Assembly: GCF_019375475.1 (NCBI RefSeq)
Contig: NZ_JAHXGQ010000009.1
Span: forward strand, 1 to 64,000
Length of the DNA stretch: 64,000 nucleotides
Source: Saccharothrix obliqua
Lineage (GTDB): Bacteria; Actinomycetota; Actinomycetes; Mycobacteriales; Pseudonocardiaceae
Direction of reading: 5' to 3'
The translations under genes and the position numbers were made by a program. Positions 1-8,559 of the stretch are shown here, one piece after another (the first letter of the stretch is position 1; each line of letters starts with the position of its first letter). A model generated the notes under the pieces. It searched no databases. It was not told the origin of the DNA and worked only from the letters and a program-made list of their open reading frames with translations.

Positions 1-33
1 CACCCGATAATGGGTGCCCCTCAAGGCTTTTTT
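1..33 (+). terminator. Right part of an intrinsic terminator of an upstream gene
   Basis: The window opens with CACCC, a GATAAT loop and GGGTG, followed by CCCCTCAAGGC and six T. The sequence after the loop would pair with a left arm lying before base 1, so the window edge probably cuts the hairpin of a rho-independent terminator belonging to a gene outside the window. The missing arm is inferred, not seen. Confidence 0.5.
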
Positions 34-49
34 GCGTTAGGTTCCGCTC

Positions 50-901
50 GTGGTGGATGTGGTGAAGCACGACGACCTGGCCGGCTTCTGGGCCCTGACC
101 AGTGACTTCTACAACGCGGACCCGGTGTTCCACACGGTCCCCATCGCCGCGGTGAAGCGGCGGCTCAAGCGTCGGGAACCACACGAGGCACCGCCGGTTT
201 CCGTGACGGTCTCCGATGGTGGCGAACTGGTCGCGGCGGCGATCTGGGCGCCGCCGGGACCGGTGGCCCTGAGCGGTGTGCCCGCGCGGTGGGCTGACGC
301 GGTCGCCCTGGGGTTCGCCGGGCACGAGCTGACCCGCGTGCACGGCCCGCGTGAGTCCGCCGAGGCGTTCGTCATGGCCTGGGCCGCTCGGACGGGCCAC
401 GGTGTGCGGGAGGTCATGGCCCTGCGCCTGTACCGCCTGGCCGAGCTGACACCGCCGACCGGGGTCCGGGGCACGCACCGCCTGGCGACCGAGGACGACG
501 TGGACCTCCTCGTGCGCTGGTACATGGAGTTCACGGACGAGTCGACGGTGGACGAGCCGGACGAAGCGGAAGCCACCACGTTCGTCCGCGGCACGATGGC
601 CGTGGGTGCGGGCCACACGCTGTGGCTGGACGACGGCGAGCCCGTGTCGTGGGCCGGTACCGGCGCACCGGCGTCCGGCATGTCACGCATCGGCCCCGTC
701 TACACGCCGCCTCGGCACCGGCGTCGGGGTTACGCGGCGGCGGTCACGGCGCAGGCCGCGGCGTGGGGCCTGGACCAGGGCGCGGAGCACGTCGTGTTGT
801 TCACCGACCTGGCGAACCCGACGGCGAACGCGATCTACCAGTCGATCGGCTTCCGGCCGGTGTACGACGCGGCCGAGTACCGGTTCATCCCACCGGCCTG
901 A
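50..901 (+). CDS. GNAT family N-acetyltransferase
   Basis: A 283-residue protein with a C-terminal GNAT fold. The acetyl-CoA binding loop is visible around residues 220-235 (RRRGYAAAVTAQAA), followed by a typical NPTANAIYQSIGF strand-helix end. The N-terminal half is less conserved, as in many two-part actinobacterial GNAT proteins, and the acceptor substrate cannot be told. The GTG at 50 sits six bases after a TAGGTT -10-like box (38-43) with no Shine-Dalgarno sequence, so the message is probably leaderless. It converges with the Lrp-type regulator, with three bases between the stops. Confidence 0.85.
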   Translation: MVDVVKHDDLAGFWALTSDFYNADPVFHTVPIAAVKRRLKRREPHEAPPVSVTVSDGGELVAAAIWAPPGPVALSGVPARWADAVALGFAGHELTRVHGPRESAEAFVMAWAARTGHGVREVMALRLYRLAELTPPTGVRGTHRLATEDDVDLLVRWYMEFTDESTVDEPDEAEATTFVRGTMAVGAGHTLWLDDGEPVSWAGTGAPASGMSRIGPVYTPPRHRRRGYAAAVTAQAAAWGLDQGAEHVVLFTDLANPTANAIYQSIGFRPVYDAAEYRFIPPA

Positions 902-904
902 CCC

Positions 905-1360
905 CTACGGGTTGCCGAACAGCTCGCGCGTCACCGGTCGGTTCCGGGCAGCCGAGGAGAACACCAGTGACGTGGTGGTGTCGCCGTACCGCTGGGCCAG
1001 CTCCACGAACTCCTCCAGACCGGCCATCGTCCGGCACACCACGCGCAGCAGCCAGCAGTCGTCACCGGTCACGTGGTCGGCGTCGAGCACCTGCGGCGCG
1101 GTGACGACCCGCTCCCGGAACCGCGGCGTGTCGAGGCTGCGCACCCGCACCCGGACGATCGCCTCGATCGGCAACCCGAGCCGGTGCGGTGCGACGACGG
1201 CCGCGTACCCGGTGATCACCCCGGCCTGCTCCAGGCGGCGCACGCGCTCGGTCGTGGCGGGTGCGGACAACGACACGCGCTTCGCCAGCTCGGCGAAGGT
1301 CATCCGCCCGTCGCGCTGGAGCAGGTCGAGCAACTGCCAGTCCACGTCGTCCAGTTCCAC
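905..1360 (-). CDS. Lrp/AsnC family transcriptional regulator
   Basis: A 151-residue one-domain regulator of usual Lrp length. Residues 1-60 form the winged HTH (DDVDWQLLDLLQRDGRMTF, then the recognition region SLSAPATTERVRRLEQAG). The rest is the RAM effector domain ending in RNRPVTRELF. Such proteins bind DNA as oligomers and sense amino acids or related small molecules. GTG at 1360 was chosen because it begins directly at the conserved VELDDVDWQLL segment; longer upstream reading in this frame has no homology. It is divergent from the rhodanese gene with an 80-base shared promoter region, so the rhodanese gene is a likely target (inference). Confidence 0.88.
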   Translation of the reverse strand: MELDDVDWQLLDLLQRDGRMTFAELAKRVSLSAPATTERVRRLEQAGVITGYAAVVAPHRLGLPIEAIVRVRVRSLDTPRFRERVVTAPQVLDADHVTGDDCWLLRVVCRTMAGLEEFVELAQRYGDTTTSLVFSSAARNRPVTRELFGNP

Positions 1361-1440
1361 CGTGGAATCGTAGGCAGAACGCCCGGAACGCCTTCGTCTT
1401 CCCATGTCCTGCCCGGGGCGGCGCAAGCAGGATTTCCACC

Positions 1441-1866
1441 ATGACGAACACGCTGCGCTTCCCAGCCGCCGACCCCGCCCTCGCCGCGGAGTTCTTCGCG
1501 GCCGACCTGGCCTGCACCGCTGACCCGGACGACGTCGTGCGTGACCTGCGTGCGGGTGAGACGACCGGTTTCCGGCTGGTGGAGGCACGTGGCGCGGAGG
1601 CGTTCGCGCGGGCTCGCATCCCCGGCGCGCTGAACCTGCCGCACTGGGCGATCGACGAGACGACCACCGCGGACTGGGACCGCGACCTGGTGTACGTCGT
1701 GTACTGCGAGAGCTTCGAGTGCAACGCCGCCACGAAGGGTGCGCTGCGGCTGTCACGGCTCGGGTTCCGGGTGAAGCGGTTGGCCGGTGGGATGCGTGCG
1801 TGGGAGGCCGCCGGTTACCCGGTGGAGCGGTCCGCTGACCCGCAGGGGAAAGGGTGCGTCTGCTGA
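1441..1866 (+). CDS. Rhodanese-like domain protein
   Basis: A 141-residue single rhodanese domain. The substrate strand DLVYVVYC ends in Cys89, the position of the persulfide-carrying cysteine, in the loop CESFEC. This loop differs from the classical CRxGx(R/T) loop, and the protein ends with a second pair of cysteines (GKGCVC), so it may work in sulfur or thiol relay rather than as a thiosulfate sulfurtransferase. ATG at 1441 was taken because family similarity begins just after it. It is divergent from the Lrp regulator, suggesting regulation by that protein. Confidence 0.82.
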   Translation: MTNTLRFPAADPALAAEFFAADLACTADPDDVVRDLRAGETTGFRLVEARGAEAFARARIPGALNLPHWAIDETTTADWDRDLVYVVYCESFECNAATKGALRLSRLGFRVKRLAGGMRAWEAAGYPVERSADPQGKGCVC

Positions 1867-1881
1867 TCTACCCTCGGTTGG

Positions 1882-2616
1882 GTGACGCGCTTGCTGGTGC
1901 TGCAACCCGACGACAACGACCCGGTCGGCCGGCTCGGCGACTGGCTGACCGGCGCGGGCGCGGTGCTCGACGTGGTCCGGCCGTTCGCCGAGCCGCTGCC
2001 ACCCACCCTGGACGGCTACGCCGGCGTCGTGGTCATGGGCGGCGCGATGGGTGCGTTGGACGACGTCGACCACCCGTGGTTGGCCGATGTCCGCAAGCTC
2101 CTGTCGCACGCCGTCGCGAAGCGCGTGCCGACGCTCGCCGTGTGCCTGGGCGCGCAACTGCTGGCCGCCGCGACCGGCGGTCAGGTGCGCCGCGGCGCGC
2201 AGGGTCCCGAAGTGGGCGTGCTGCTGGTCGCGAAGCGGGACGTGGCGGGTCGCGACCCGTTGTTCGCGGACCTGCCGTGGACGCCCGACGTGCTCCAGTT
2301 CCACCGCGACGAGGTCGCGCTGCTGCCACCCACCGCGGAACTGCTGGCGTCGTCGCCGAAGTACCCGAACCAGGCGTTCCGGGTCGGCGAGAACGCCTAC
2401 GGCGTGCAGTTCCACATCGAGACCACGCCGGAGATGGTGCGGCGCTGGGCGCGGGACGCACCGGACCTGGCCGCCACCCGACCCGGCCTGCTGGACGCGG
2501 ACCGGCTCGACGCGGCGCACGAGGACCTTCGCGAGGTGTGGCAGCCGTTCGCCGAGCGGTTCGCCCGGCTCGCGGCCGGTGTGCGGAGTGGCCGGCGGGA
2601 CTTGCCCCTGGTGTGA
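1882..2616 (+). CDS. Class I glutamine amidotransferase (GMP synthase-like)
   Basis: A 244-residue stand-alone class I glutamine amidotransferase domain. The nucleophile elbow is VCLGAQLLA with Cys88, and the His/Glu of the triad lie in GVQFHIET (His178, Glu180). Such proteins hydrolyse glutamine to supply ammonia, or act as gamma-glutamyl hydrolases; no synthetase partner is adjacent, so the true substrate is unknown. GTG at 1882 gives a natural start (MTRLLVLQPDDND). It lies 15 bases downstream of the rhodanese gene in the same direction and may be cotranscribed. Confidence 0.85.
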   Translation: MTRLLVLQPDDNDPVGRLGDWLTGAGAVLDVVRPFAEPLPPTLDGYAGVVVMGGAMGALDDVDHPWLADVRKLLSHAVAKRVPTLAVCLGAQLLAAATGGQVRRGAQGPEVGVLLVAKRDVAGRDPLFADLPWTPDVLQFHRDEVALLPPTAELLASSPKYPNQAFRVGENAYGVQFHIETTPEMVRRWARDAPDLAATRPGLLDADRLDAAHEDLREVWQPFAERFARLAAGVRSGRRDLPLV

Positions 2617-2637
2617 CGAACAACCGATGATGCGAGT

Positions 2638-2670
2638 GTTCATCGGATGTACCGGTAGCGTTCATCCACG
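2638..2670 (+). promoter_or_regulatory. PHO-box-like direct repeat upstream of pit
   Basis: Three consecutive 11-base units start at 2638, 2649 and 2660. The first and third begin GTTCATC; the middle one is degenerate (GTACCGG). This matches the known layout of PhoP direct-repeat units in actinomycetes (G(G/T)TCA-type, 11-base period). It lies 30 bases before the phosphate transporter start, suggesting control by the PhoR-PhoP phosphate-starvation system. The sequence match is seen; the binding is inferred. Confidence 0.6.
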
Positions 2671-2699
2671 ACTGTGTCGGTTCAGCCGGAGGAATCAGC

Positions 2700-3833
2700 G
2701 TGGATGCCTCGCTCCTCGTCATCATCGTGGTCTGCACGGCGTTGGCATTCGACTTCACGAACGGCTTCCACGACACCGCCAACTCGATGGCGACGTCCAT
2801 CGCGACGGGAGCGCTGAAGCCGCGCACGGCGGTCGCGTTCTCGGCGGTGCTGAACCTCGTCGGCGCGCTGCTCTCGGTCGAGGTGGCGAAGACCATCTCC
2901 GGCGGCATCGTGGACGACGCCCGGATCACGCCCGCGGTGGTGTTCGGCGGTCTGGTCGGCGCGATCATGTGGAACCTGGTCACCTGGTACGTGGGCCTGC
3001 CGTCGAGTTCTTCGCACGCCCTGTTCGGCGGGCTCATCGGGGCGACCTGGATCGCCTCCGGCGCGGACGCCGTGCACTTCGCGAAGGTCGTGGACAAGGT
3101 GGTGGTGCCGTCGGTGGCCGCGCCGCTGGTCGCCGGCATCGTGGCGTTGCTGGCCACGTTCCTCACCTACCGGCTCACCCGCCGGGCCCGCCCGTCGGTG
3201 TCGGACCGGGGTTTCAAAGCGGGGCAGATCGCGTCGGCCGCGTTGATGTCCCTCGCGCACGGCACGAACGACGCGCAGAAGACGATGGGCATCATCACCC
3301 TCACCCTGATCACCGCCGGGACGCTCGCACCCGGTGCCGCGCCGCCGATGTGGGTGATCCTGAGCGCGGCGATCGCCATCGCGCTCGGCACCTACCTGGG
3401 CGGCTGGCGCATCACCCACACCCTCGGCAAAGGGCTGACCACCATCGAGGCCCCGCAGGGTTTCGCGGCGCAGACCAGCGCGGCGACGGTGATCATGGCG
3501 TCCTCGCACCTCGGGTTCGCGTTGTCCACGACGCACGTCGCGTCCGGCGGCATCATGGGCTCCGGCCTGGGGCGGCAGCGGGACGGCGTGCGGTGGGGCG
3601 TGGCCGGGCGGATGGCGGCGGCGTGGGTGCTGACGCTGCCGGCCGCCGCCATCGTCGGCGCGTTCGCGGGCAAGGTGGCGTCGCTGGGCACGGGCGGTGT
3701 GGTGGCCGTGGCGTCAGCGGCGGTCGTGGTGGCGCTGGGCATCTGGCTGCTGTCGCGGCGGGAACCGGTGCGGCCGGAGCACGTGGTGGACGAGATCGCG
3801 GCGCAGGCCGAGCCGCACCAGGTGGCGGCATGA
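2700..3833 (+). CDS. pit: Inorganic phosphate transporter, PiT family
   Basis: A 377-residue polytopic membrane protein that imports metal-phosphate by ion symport. Both copies of the family signature are present: DFTNGFHDTANSMATSIATG near residue 20 and SLAHGTNDAQKTMGI near residue 185, separated by a hydrophilic loop, with about ten membrane segments overall. GTG at 2700 has a good ribosome site (CGGAGGAATCAGC). A PHO-box-like repeat sits just upstream. Its stop overlaps the start of the next small membrane gene (ATGA), so the two are translationally coupled. Confidence 0.93.
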   Translation: MDASLLVIIVVCTALAFDFTNGFHDTANSMATSIATGALKPRTAVAFSAVLNLVGALLSVEVAKTISGGIVDDARITPAVVFGGLVGAIMWNLVTWYVGLPSSSSHALFGGLIGATWIASGADAVHFAKVVDKVVVPSVAAPLVAGIVALLATFLTYRLTRRARPSVSDRGFKAGQIASAALMSLAHGTNDAQKTMGIITLTLITAGTLAPGAAPPMWVILSAAIAIALGTYLGGWRITHTLGKGLTTIEAPQGFAAQTSAATVIMASSHLGFALSTTHVASGGIMGSGLGRQRDGVRWGVAGRMAAAWVLTLPAAAIVGAFAGKVASLGTGGVVAVASAAVVVALGIWLLSRREPVRPEHVVDEIAAQAEPHQVAA

Positions 3834-4054
3834 AGGTGGACTGGGCGGCGCTGGGCACCGTGTTCGGGGTGAGCCTGGCGGCGGTGCTGGGGTTGGTCGT
3901 GTTGTTCGGTGCGGGCATCCGGGCGTTGTCCGCCCGTGAGGACGCACGGGAGAGCGGCGGCTCGACAACCGTGCCCACGGCGGTCGCCGGCGCGTGCATG
4001 GCGGCGTGCCTGGCCGTGGTGGTGTTCGGCATCTACTTGATCGTGGCGAGCTGA
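3830..4054 (+). CDS. Small two-helix membrane protein coupled to pit
   Basis: A 74-residue protein with two hydrophobic segments, roughly residues 7-30 (FGVSLAAVLGLVVLFGAGI) and 52-73, joined by a charged linker with ARED-ARES. I do not recognise a named family. The ATGA overlap with pit means it is made together with the transporter and could be an accessory or stabilising subunit (inference from context only). Confidence 0.7.
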   Translation: MKVDWAALGTVFGVSLAAVLGLVVLFGAGIRALSAREDARESGGSTTVPTAVAGACMAACLAVVVFGIYLIVAS

Positions 4055-4085
4055 GACCGGTCGTGCCGGACTACGGTGTGCGGCG

Positions 4086-7022
4086 ATGACGGATCCAGCC
4101 CGCACACCGACGTCCCCCGCCCGGTTCGGCCTGACCGAGGAGCGCAGCGTCGAGCTGCTGCGTGCCGCCGGGTGGTGGGCGGACCGGGTCACCGGTGGCA
4201 ACGAGCCGATCCTGTGGGCGTTGTCCCGCAGCCCCGACCCGGACCTGGCGTTGCTGGGTGTCGACCGGCTGCGGGAGGCGTCCGGTGCCGACTGGCCCGA
4301 GCTGGACGCGGCGTTGCGCGTGGACGAGGTGCTGCGTGGTCGGCTGCTGGCCGTGCTCGGGTCGTCCACGGCGTTGTCGGACTTCCTGGTCGCCCACCCC
4401 GACCGGTGGCGTGCGCTGGCCGAGGCGGACCCGGTGTCGTCGGAGGTGTTCGCACCCGCGCTGGTGGCCGCCGTCGAGGGGCTGACCGGTGCGGAGGCGG
4501 AGCGCGCGCTGCGCGTGGAGTACCGGGCGCTGCTGTGCCGGGTCGCGGCCGAGGACCTGGCGCACGTGGTCGAGCCGGGCTTGCCCGAGGTGCCGTACGA
4601 CGACGTGGCCGGTCTGCTGTCGGACCTGGCGGTCGCGGCGCTGCGCGCGGCGTTGGACGTGGCCTCGCGGGAGGTGACGCGGTCCGCCGAGTGCTCGTTG
4701 GCGGTGATCGCGATGGGCAAGTGCGGCGCGCGGGAGCTGAACTACGTCAGCGACGTGGACGTGGTGTTCGTCGGCGAGGGCGACGTGGCGGTGGCGACCC
4801 GGCTGGCCGGCGCGTTGATGCGCGTCGCCGGGCAGGCGTGCTTCGAGGTGGACGCGGCGTTGCGGCCCGAGGGCAAGGCGGGCGCGTTGGTGCGGACCCT
4901 CGACGGGCACGCGTCGTACTACCGGCGGTGGGCGCGGACGTGGGAGTTCCAGGCGTTGCTGAAGGCGCGGCCGGTGGCCGGTGACGCCGCGCTCGGGCAG
5001 CGGTACCTGGAGGTGGTGCGCCCCCTGGTGTGGACGGCGGCCGAGCGGGCGGACTTCGTGCCCGACGTGCAGGCGATGCGCCGCCGGGTCGAGGACAACG
5101 TGCCGGTCGGGTTGGCCGACCGGGAGCTGAAGCTCGGTCGCGGCGGGCTGCGGGACGTCGAGTTCGCCGTGCAGCTGCTGCAACTCGTGCACGGCCGTGG
5201 TGACGAGGAGCTGCGCATCGCCGGCACCACAGCGGCGTTGGCGGCGCTCGGGCGCGGCGGGTACATCGGCCGCACGGACGCCGCCGACTTCGGGCGCGCC
5301 TACCGGTTCCTGCGCACCCTGGAGCACCGGCTCCAGTTGCAGAAGCTGCTGCGCACCCACCTGTTCCCGGCGGACGACGACCTGGCCGGGCTGCGGCGGC
5401 TGGCGCGGGCCGCCGGGCTGCACGCCGAGGGCGGGCTGTCCGCGGCGCAGGTGCTGCTCGCGGAGTTCCGCAAGCGCGCCAACCAGGTGCGGCGGCTGCA
5501 CGAGAAGCTGTTCTACCGGCCGCTGCTCCAGGCCGTGGCGAACGTGCCGACCGAGGCGTTGCGGCTGACCACCACCGAGGCCGCGAACCGGCTCGCCGCC
5601 CTCGGCTACGCCGCGCCGGACGGCGCGCTCAAGCACATCGAGGCCCTGACCCGCGGCGTGTCGCGGCGGGCCCGCATCCAGACCGCGTTGCTGCCCGTGC
5701 TGCTCGACCTGCTCGCGGGCACCCCCGACCCGGACGGCGGGCTGCTCGCGTACCGGCGGGTGTCCGAGGCGCTCGCCGAGACGCCCTGGTACCTGCGGCT
5801 GCTGCGGGACGAGGGCGCCGTCGTGGACCGGCTGGCGACGTTGCTCGGCACGTCGCGGCTGGTGCCGGACCTGCTGGTGCGCGCGCCCGAGGTGTTGCGG
5901 CTGCTGGCCGACACCGACGCCCTGGTCGGCGACCCGATGACCATCGGGAACCCGCTGCGCAGCACCGTGTCCAGGTACAGCGACCTGGAACGCGCGGTGA
6001 CCGCCGCCCGGTCGCTGCGCCGCCAGGAGCTGCTGCGGGTGGCGTCGGCGGACCTGCTGGGGCTGGCGTCGCTGGAGACGGTGTGCGTGTCGTTGTCCGA
6101 GGTGTGGGTGGCGGTCCTCCAGGCCGCGCTGGACGCGGTGGTGCGGGCGGCGGGTGAACCGCTCGCGGCCATCGCCGTCATCGGCATGGGCCGGCTCGGC
6201 GGGCGTGAACTCGGGTACGGGTCGGACGCCGACGTGATGTTCGTGTGCGAGGCCGTGCCGGGCGTGGCCGACGCGGACGCCGTCAAGTACGCGAGCGCCG
6301 TCGTGGAGAAGCTGCGGCGGCTGCTCAGCGCGCCCAGCCGGGACCCGGCGCTCCAGGTCGACGCCGACCTGCGGCCGGAGGGCAGGCGGGGTCCGCTGGT
6401 GCGCACGTTCGAGTCGTACCGGGCGTACTACGCGCAGTGGTCGGAGCTGTGGGAGGCGCAGGCGCTGCTGCGGGCGAGGTTCATCGCCGGTGACGCGGCG
6501 CTCGGCGCGCGGTTCGCGGAGCTGGTCGAGCCGGTGCGGTACCCGGCGGCGGGGTTGGACGCCGGTGCCGTCCGGGAGATCCGGCGCATCAAGGCGCGGG
6601 TCGAGGCCGAGCGGCTGCCCCGCGGCGCGGACCCCGGCACGCACACCAAGCTGGGGCGCGGCGGGCTCGCCGACGTCGAGTGGGCCGTGCAGCTCGTGCA
6701 GCTGCGGCACGCCCACGAGGTGCCGGGGCTGCGGACGCAGTCGACCGGCGGCGCGCTGCGGGCCGCCGAGGAGGCCGGGCTGGTGGCGGAGGAGGACGCG
6801 GCGGCGCTGTTGGACGCGTGGACCACGGCCACGCGTGCGCGCAACGCGATCGTCCTGGTGCGCGGGAAGCCCGGCGACCAGCTGCCCACGACCGGGCGCG
6901 ACCTGACCGCCGTGGCCGGTGTCATGGGGTACTCGCGGGACCCCGGTGAGTTCCTGGACGCCTACCTGCGCACCACGCGCCGGGCGCGGGCCGTGGTCGA
7001 GCGCGTCTTCTACGGTTCGTGA
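4086..7022 (+). CDS. glnE: Bifunctional glutamine synthetase adenylyltransferase/deadenylase
   Basis: 978 residues, the full family length. GlnE attaches AMP to, and removes it from, a tyrosine of GlnA, switching glutamine synthetase off and on with nitrogen status. Two nucleotidyltransferase domains are seen: GKCGARELNYVSDVDVVFV near residue 211 and GRLGGRELGYGSDADVMFV near residue 700, each followed by a helical GlnD-linker domain with the KLGRGGL(R/A)D motif. The target GlnA is encoded 2.3 kb downstream on the other strand. The start is ATG 4086, just after the 2-helix protein gene. Confidence 0.97.
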   Translation: MTDPARTPTSPARFGLTEERSVELLRAAGWWADRVTGGNEPILWALSRSPDPDLALLGVDRLREASGADWPELDAALRVDEVLRGRLLAVLGSSTALSDFLVAHPDRWRALAEADPVSSEVFAPALVAAVEGLTGAEAERALRVEYRALLCRVAAEDLAHVVEPGLPEVPYDDVAGLLSDLAVAALRAALDVASREVTRSAECSLAVIAMGKCGARELNYVSDVDVVFVGEGDVAVATRLAGALMRVAGQACFEVDAALRPEGKAGALVRTLDGHASYYRRWARTWEFQALLKARPVAGDAALGQRYLEVVRPLVWTAAERADFVPDVQAMRRRVEDNVPVGLADRELKLGRGGLRDVEFAVQLLQLVHGRGDEELRIAGTTAALAALGRGGYIGRTDAADFGRAYRFLRTLEHRLQLQKLLRTHLFPADDDLAGLRRLARAAGLHAEGGLSAAQVLLAEFRKRANQVRRLHEKLFYRPLLQAVANVPTEALRLTTTEAANRLAALGYAAPDGALKHIEALTRGVSRRARIQTALLPVLLDLLAGTPDPDGGLLAYRRVSEALAETPWYLRLLRDEGAVVDRLATLLGTSRLVPDLLVRAPEVLRLLADTDALVGDPMTIGNPLRSTVSRYSDLERAVTAARSLRRQELLRVASADLLGLASLETVCVSLSEVWVAVLQAALDAVVRAAGEPLAAIAVIGMGRLGGRELGYGSDADVMFVCEAVPGVADADAVKYASAVVEKLRRLLSAPSRDPALQVDADLRPEGRRGPLVRTFESYRAYYAQWSELWEAQALLRARFIAGDAALGARFAELVEPVRYPAAGLDAGAVREIRRIKARVEAERLPRGADPGTHTKLGRGGLADVEWAVQLVQLRHAHEVPGLRTQSTGGALRAAEEAGLVAEEDAAALLDAWTTATRARNAIVLVRGKPGDQLPTTGRDLTAVAGVMGYSRDPGEFLDAYLRTTRRARAVVERVFYGS

Positions 7023-7033
7023 ACACTGGGGGC

Positions 7034-7963
7034 GTGAAGGCAATCGCACAGGACGAGTTCGGCGACGCGGACGTGCTCCGGCTCCGCGAGCTGCCGGATC
7101 CGGCGATCAGCTCCGACCAGGTCCTGGTCGAGGTGCGGGCCGCGGGGGTCAACCCGGTGGACCGGCTGGTCCGGCAGGGCGTGCTGAAGGATTTCGTGCC
7201 GCACCACTTCCCGCTCGTACCCGGCTGGGACGTGGCGGGCGTGGTGCGTGCGGTCGGTCCCGCCGTGGAGGGTTTCCGCCCGGGTGACGAGGTGTTCGGC
7301 TACCAGCGCAAGGACCACGTGCAGCACGGCACGTACGCCGAGTTGATCGCCGCCACGGAGCGCGGGTTGGCGCACAAACCGGCGAACCTGTCGTTCGTGG
7401 AGGCGGGCGGGCTCGCGCTGGCCGGGTTGACGGCGCTCCAGTCGTTGCGGCTGGTCGGCGTGTCGGACGGCGACACCGTGCTGGTGCACGCCGCCGCGGG
7501 CGGCGTCGGGCACCTGGCGGTGCAGATCGCGCGTGCCCTCGGGGCCGAGCGGGTGATCGGGACGGCGTCGCCGCGCAACCACGAGTTCCTGCGCTCGCTG
7601 GGCGCCGAGCCCGTGGCGTACGGGGACGCGCTGGTGGACAACGTGGCGGAGATCGTCGGCGGGGACGGTCGCGTGGACGTGGCGTTCGACTGCGTCGGCG
7701 GCACGGCGTTGAGCGATTCGCCGGCGCTGGTGCGCGACCCGGCGCGGATCGTGTCCATCGTGGACACGAACGTGTTGGAGCTGGGTGGGCGTTACGCGTA
7801 CGCGAAACCCGTGCGGGCCGACCTGGAGCGGCTGGCCGAGTACGCCGCGTCGGGCGCGGTGAAGGTCGTCGTGCAGCAGACGTTCCCGCTGGCCGAGGCG
7901 GCGGAGGCGCACCGGCTGCTGGAGGGCAGGCACGTGCGCGGCAAGATCGTGCTCACGGTGTGA
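7034..7963 (+). CDS. NADPH:quinone reductase-like, zinc-free MDR oxidoreductase
   Basis: A 309-residue medium-chain dehydrogenase/reductase. The N-terminal GroES-like domain begins MKAIAQDEFGDADVLRL; the Rossmann domain carries AAAGGVGHLAVQIARALGA. The zinc-binding cysteines of alcohol dehydrogenases are absent, which places it in the quinone oxidoreductase branch that reduces quinones or enones with NADPH. GTG 7034 matches the family N-terminus and has G-rich sequence before it; an alternative GTG at 7019 overlaps the glnE stop but has no ribosome site. Confidence 0.85.
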   Translation: MKAIAQDEFGDADVLRLRELPDPAISSDQVLVEVRAAGVNPVDRLVRQGVLKDFVPHHFPLVPGWDVAGVVRAVGPAVEGFRPGDEVFGYQRKDHVQHGTYAELIAATERGLAHKPANLSFVEAGGLALAGLTALQSLRLVGVSDGDTVLVHAAAGGVGHLAVQIARALGAERVIGTASPRNHEFLRSLGAEPVAYGDALVDNVAEIVGGDGRVDVAFDCVGGTALSDSPALVRDPARIVSIVDTNVLELGGRYAYAKPVRADLERLAEYAASGAVKVVVQQTFPLAEAAEAHRLLEGRHVRGKIVLTV

Positions 7964-7967
7964 GCCC

Positions 7968-7998
7968 GGTGGGGCCTCCCGTGCCGGGAGGCCCCACC
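7968..7998. terminator. Bidirectional hairpin between convergent genes
   Basis: A 14-base-pair perfect stem (GGTGGGGCCTCCCG with its complement, loop TGC) lies between the stop of the quinone reductase gene and the stop of the small acidic protein gene. It has no T tract, as is usual in high-GC genomes, and can serve both strands. Confidence 0.7.
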
Positions 7999-8006
7999 CC
8001 GGGTGG

Positions 8007-8225
8007 TCACTCCTCGTCGTCGGCGGTGGGGACCGAGGTGAAGATCTCGACCACCCACTCCTCGACCAGCGTTTCGTCGGACTCCTCGTCCGGCACCAGC
8101 CGGTTGGCGACCTTGACGCCCAGGCCGAGCACGTCGGCGGCGGCGATCGCCTCGATCGCCTCGGAGGCGGAGTCGAAGATGTTGGTGGACAGCACCTGCG
8201 CGGTGGTAGCGACGTCATCAGACAC
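8007..8225 (-). CDS. Small acidic conserved protein
   Basis: A 72-residue protein, GTG start at 8225. It is strongly acidic at the C-terminus (PTADDEE) and has a helical Ala/Ile-rich middle (SASEAIEAIAAADVLGLGVKV). I do not recognise a family. Codon use fits the genome, it ends cleanly at a terminator, and it is divergent from the following pair of genes, which supports a real gene. Confidence 0.6.
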   Translation of the reverse strand: MSDDVATTAQVLSTNIFDSASEAIEAIAAADVLGLGVKVANRLVPDEESDETLVEEWVVEIFTSVPTADDEE

Positions 8226-8337
8226 GGCGCGACCCTAACCGGACACCACGATCGTGGCGGTGCCCGGGGTGCTAACGCCGGGTGCGCGGCCGGCGACTCC
8301 AGTGGTGGGGGCAGTCCAGTACGCGGGAGGCCGGCCA

Positions 8338-8559
8338 ATGGCAGGCGACAAGCACGAACAACCCGTGACCAACACCGGTTTCGCGCCCGGCGGTCCTCTT
8401 CCCCGTGGTCGAGGACCCGGCGGTCCCTTCTACGACGGCGAGGTCCCCGGCGTCCCGGCCGAGGACGGCGGCCCGTTCGTGGCCGACCGACCGGGCCCGA
8501 CCCGCTTCCTCGACTCGGAGGTCGTGGAACCGCCGCGCAAGGGCGGCGACATCGACTGA
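8338..8559 (+). CDS. Small Gly/Pro-rich hypothetical protein
   Basis: A 73-residue protein rich in Gly, Pro and Asp, probably disordered (APGGPLPRGRGPGGPFYDGE). ATG 8338 was chosen because GCGGGAGG lies seven bases before it; an upstream GTG-type start at 8254 has none. Its stop overlaps the ATG of the next gene by one base, so it is coupled to the membrane protein downstream. Function unknown. Confidence 0.6.
   Translation: MAGDKHEQPVTNTGFAPGGPLPRGRGPGGPFYDGEVPGVPAEDGGPFVADRPGPTRFLDSEVVEPPRKGGDID

Noticed and set aside
4071..7049. A 992-codon frame opposite glnE, and similar long minus-strand frames opposite uvrD2 (12034-14388), UPF0182 (24270-27380) and the 1,108-residue protein (51803-54418)
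   Set aside because: High-GC codon bias keeps the opposite frame open. Products are His/Arg/Gln/Gly-rich shadows without domains, while the plus strand has clear families.
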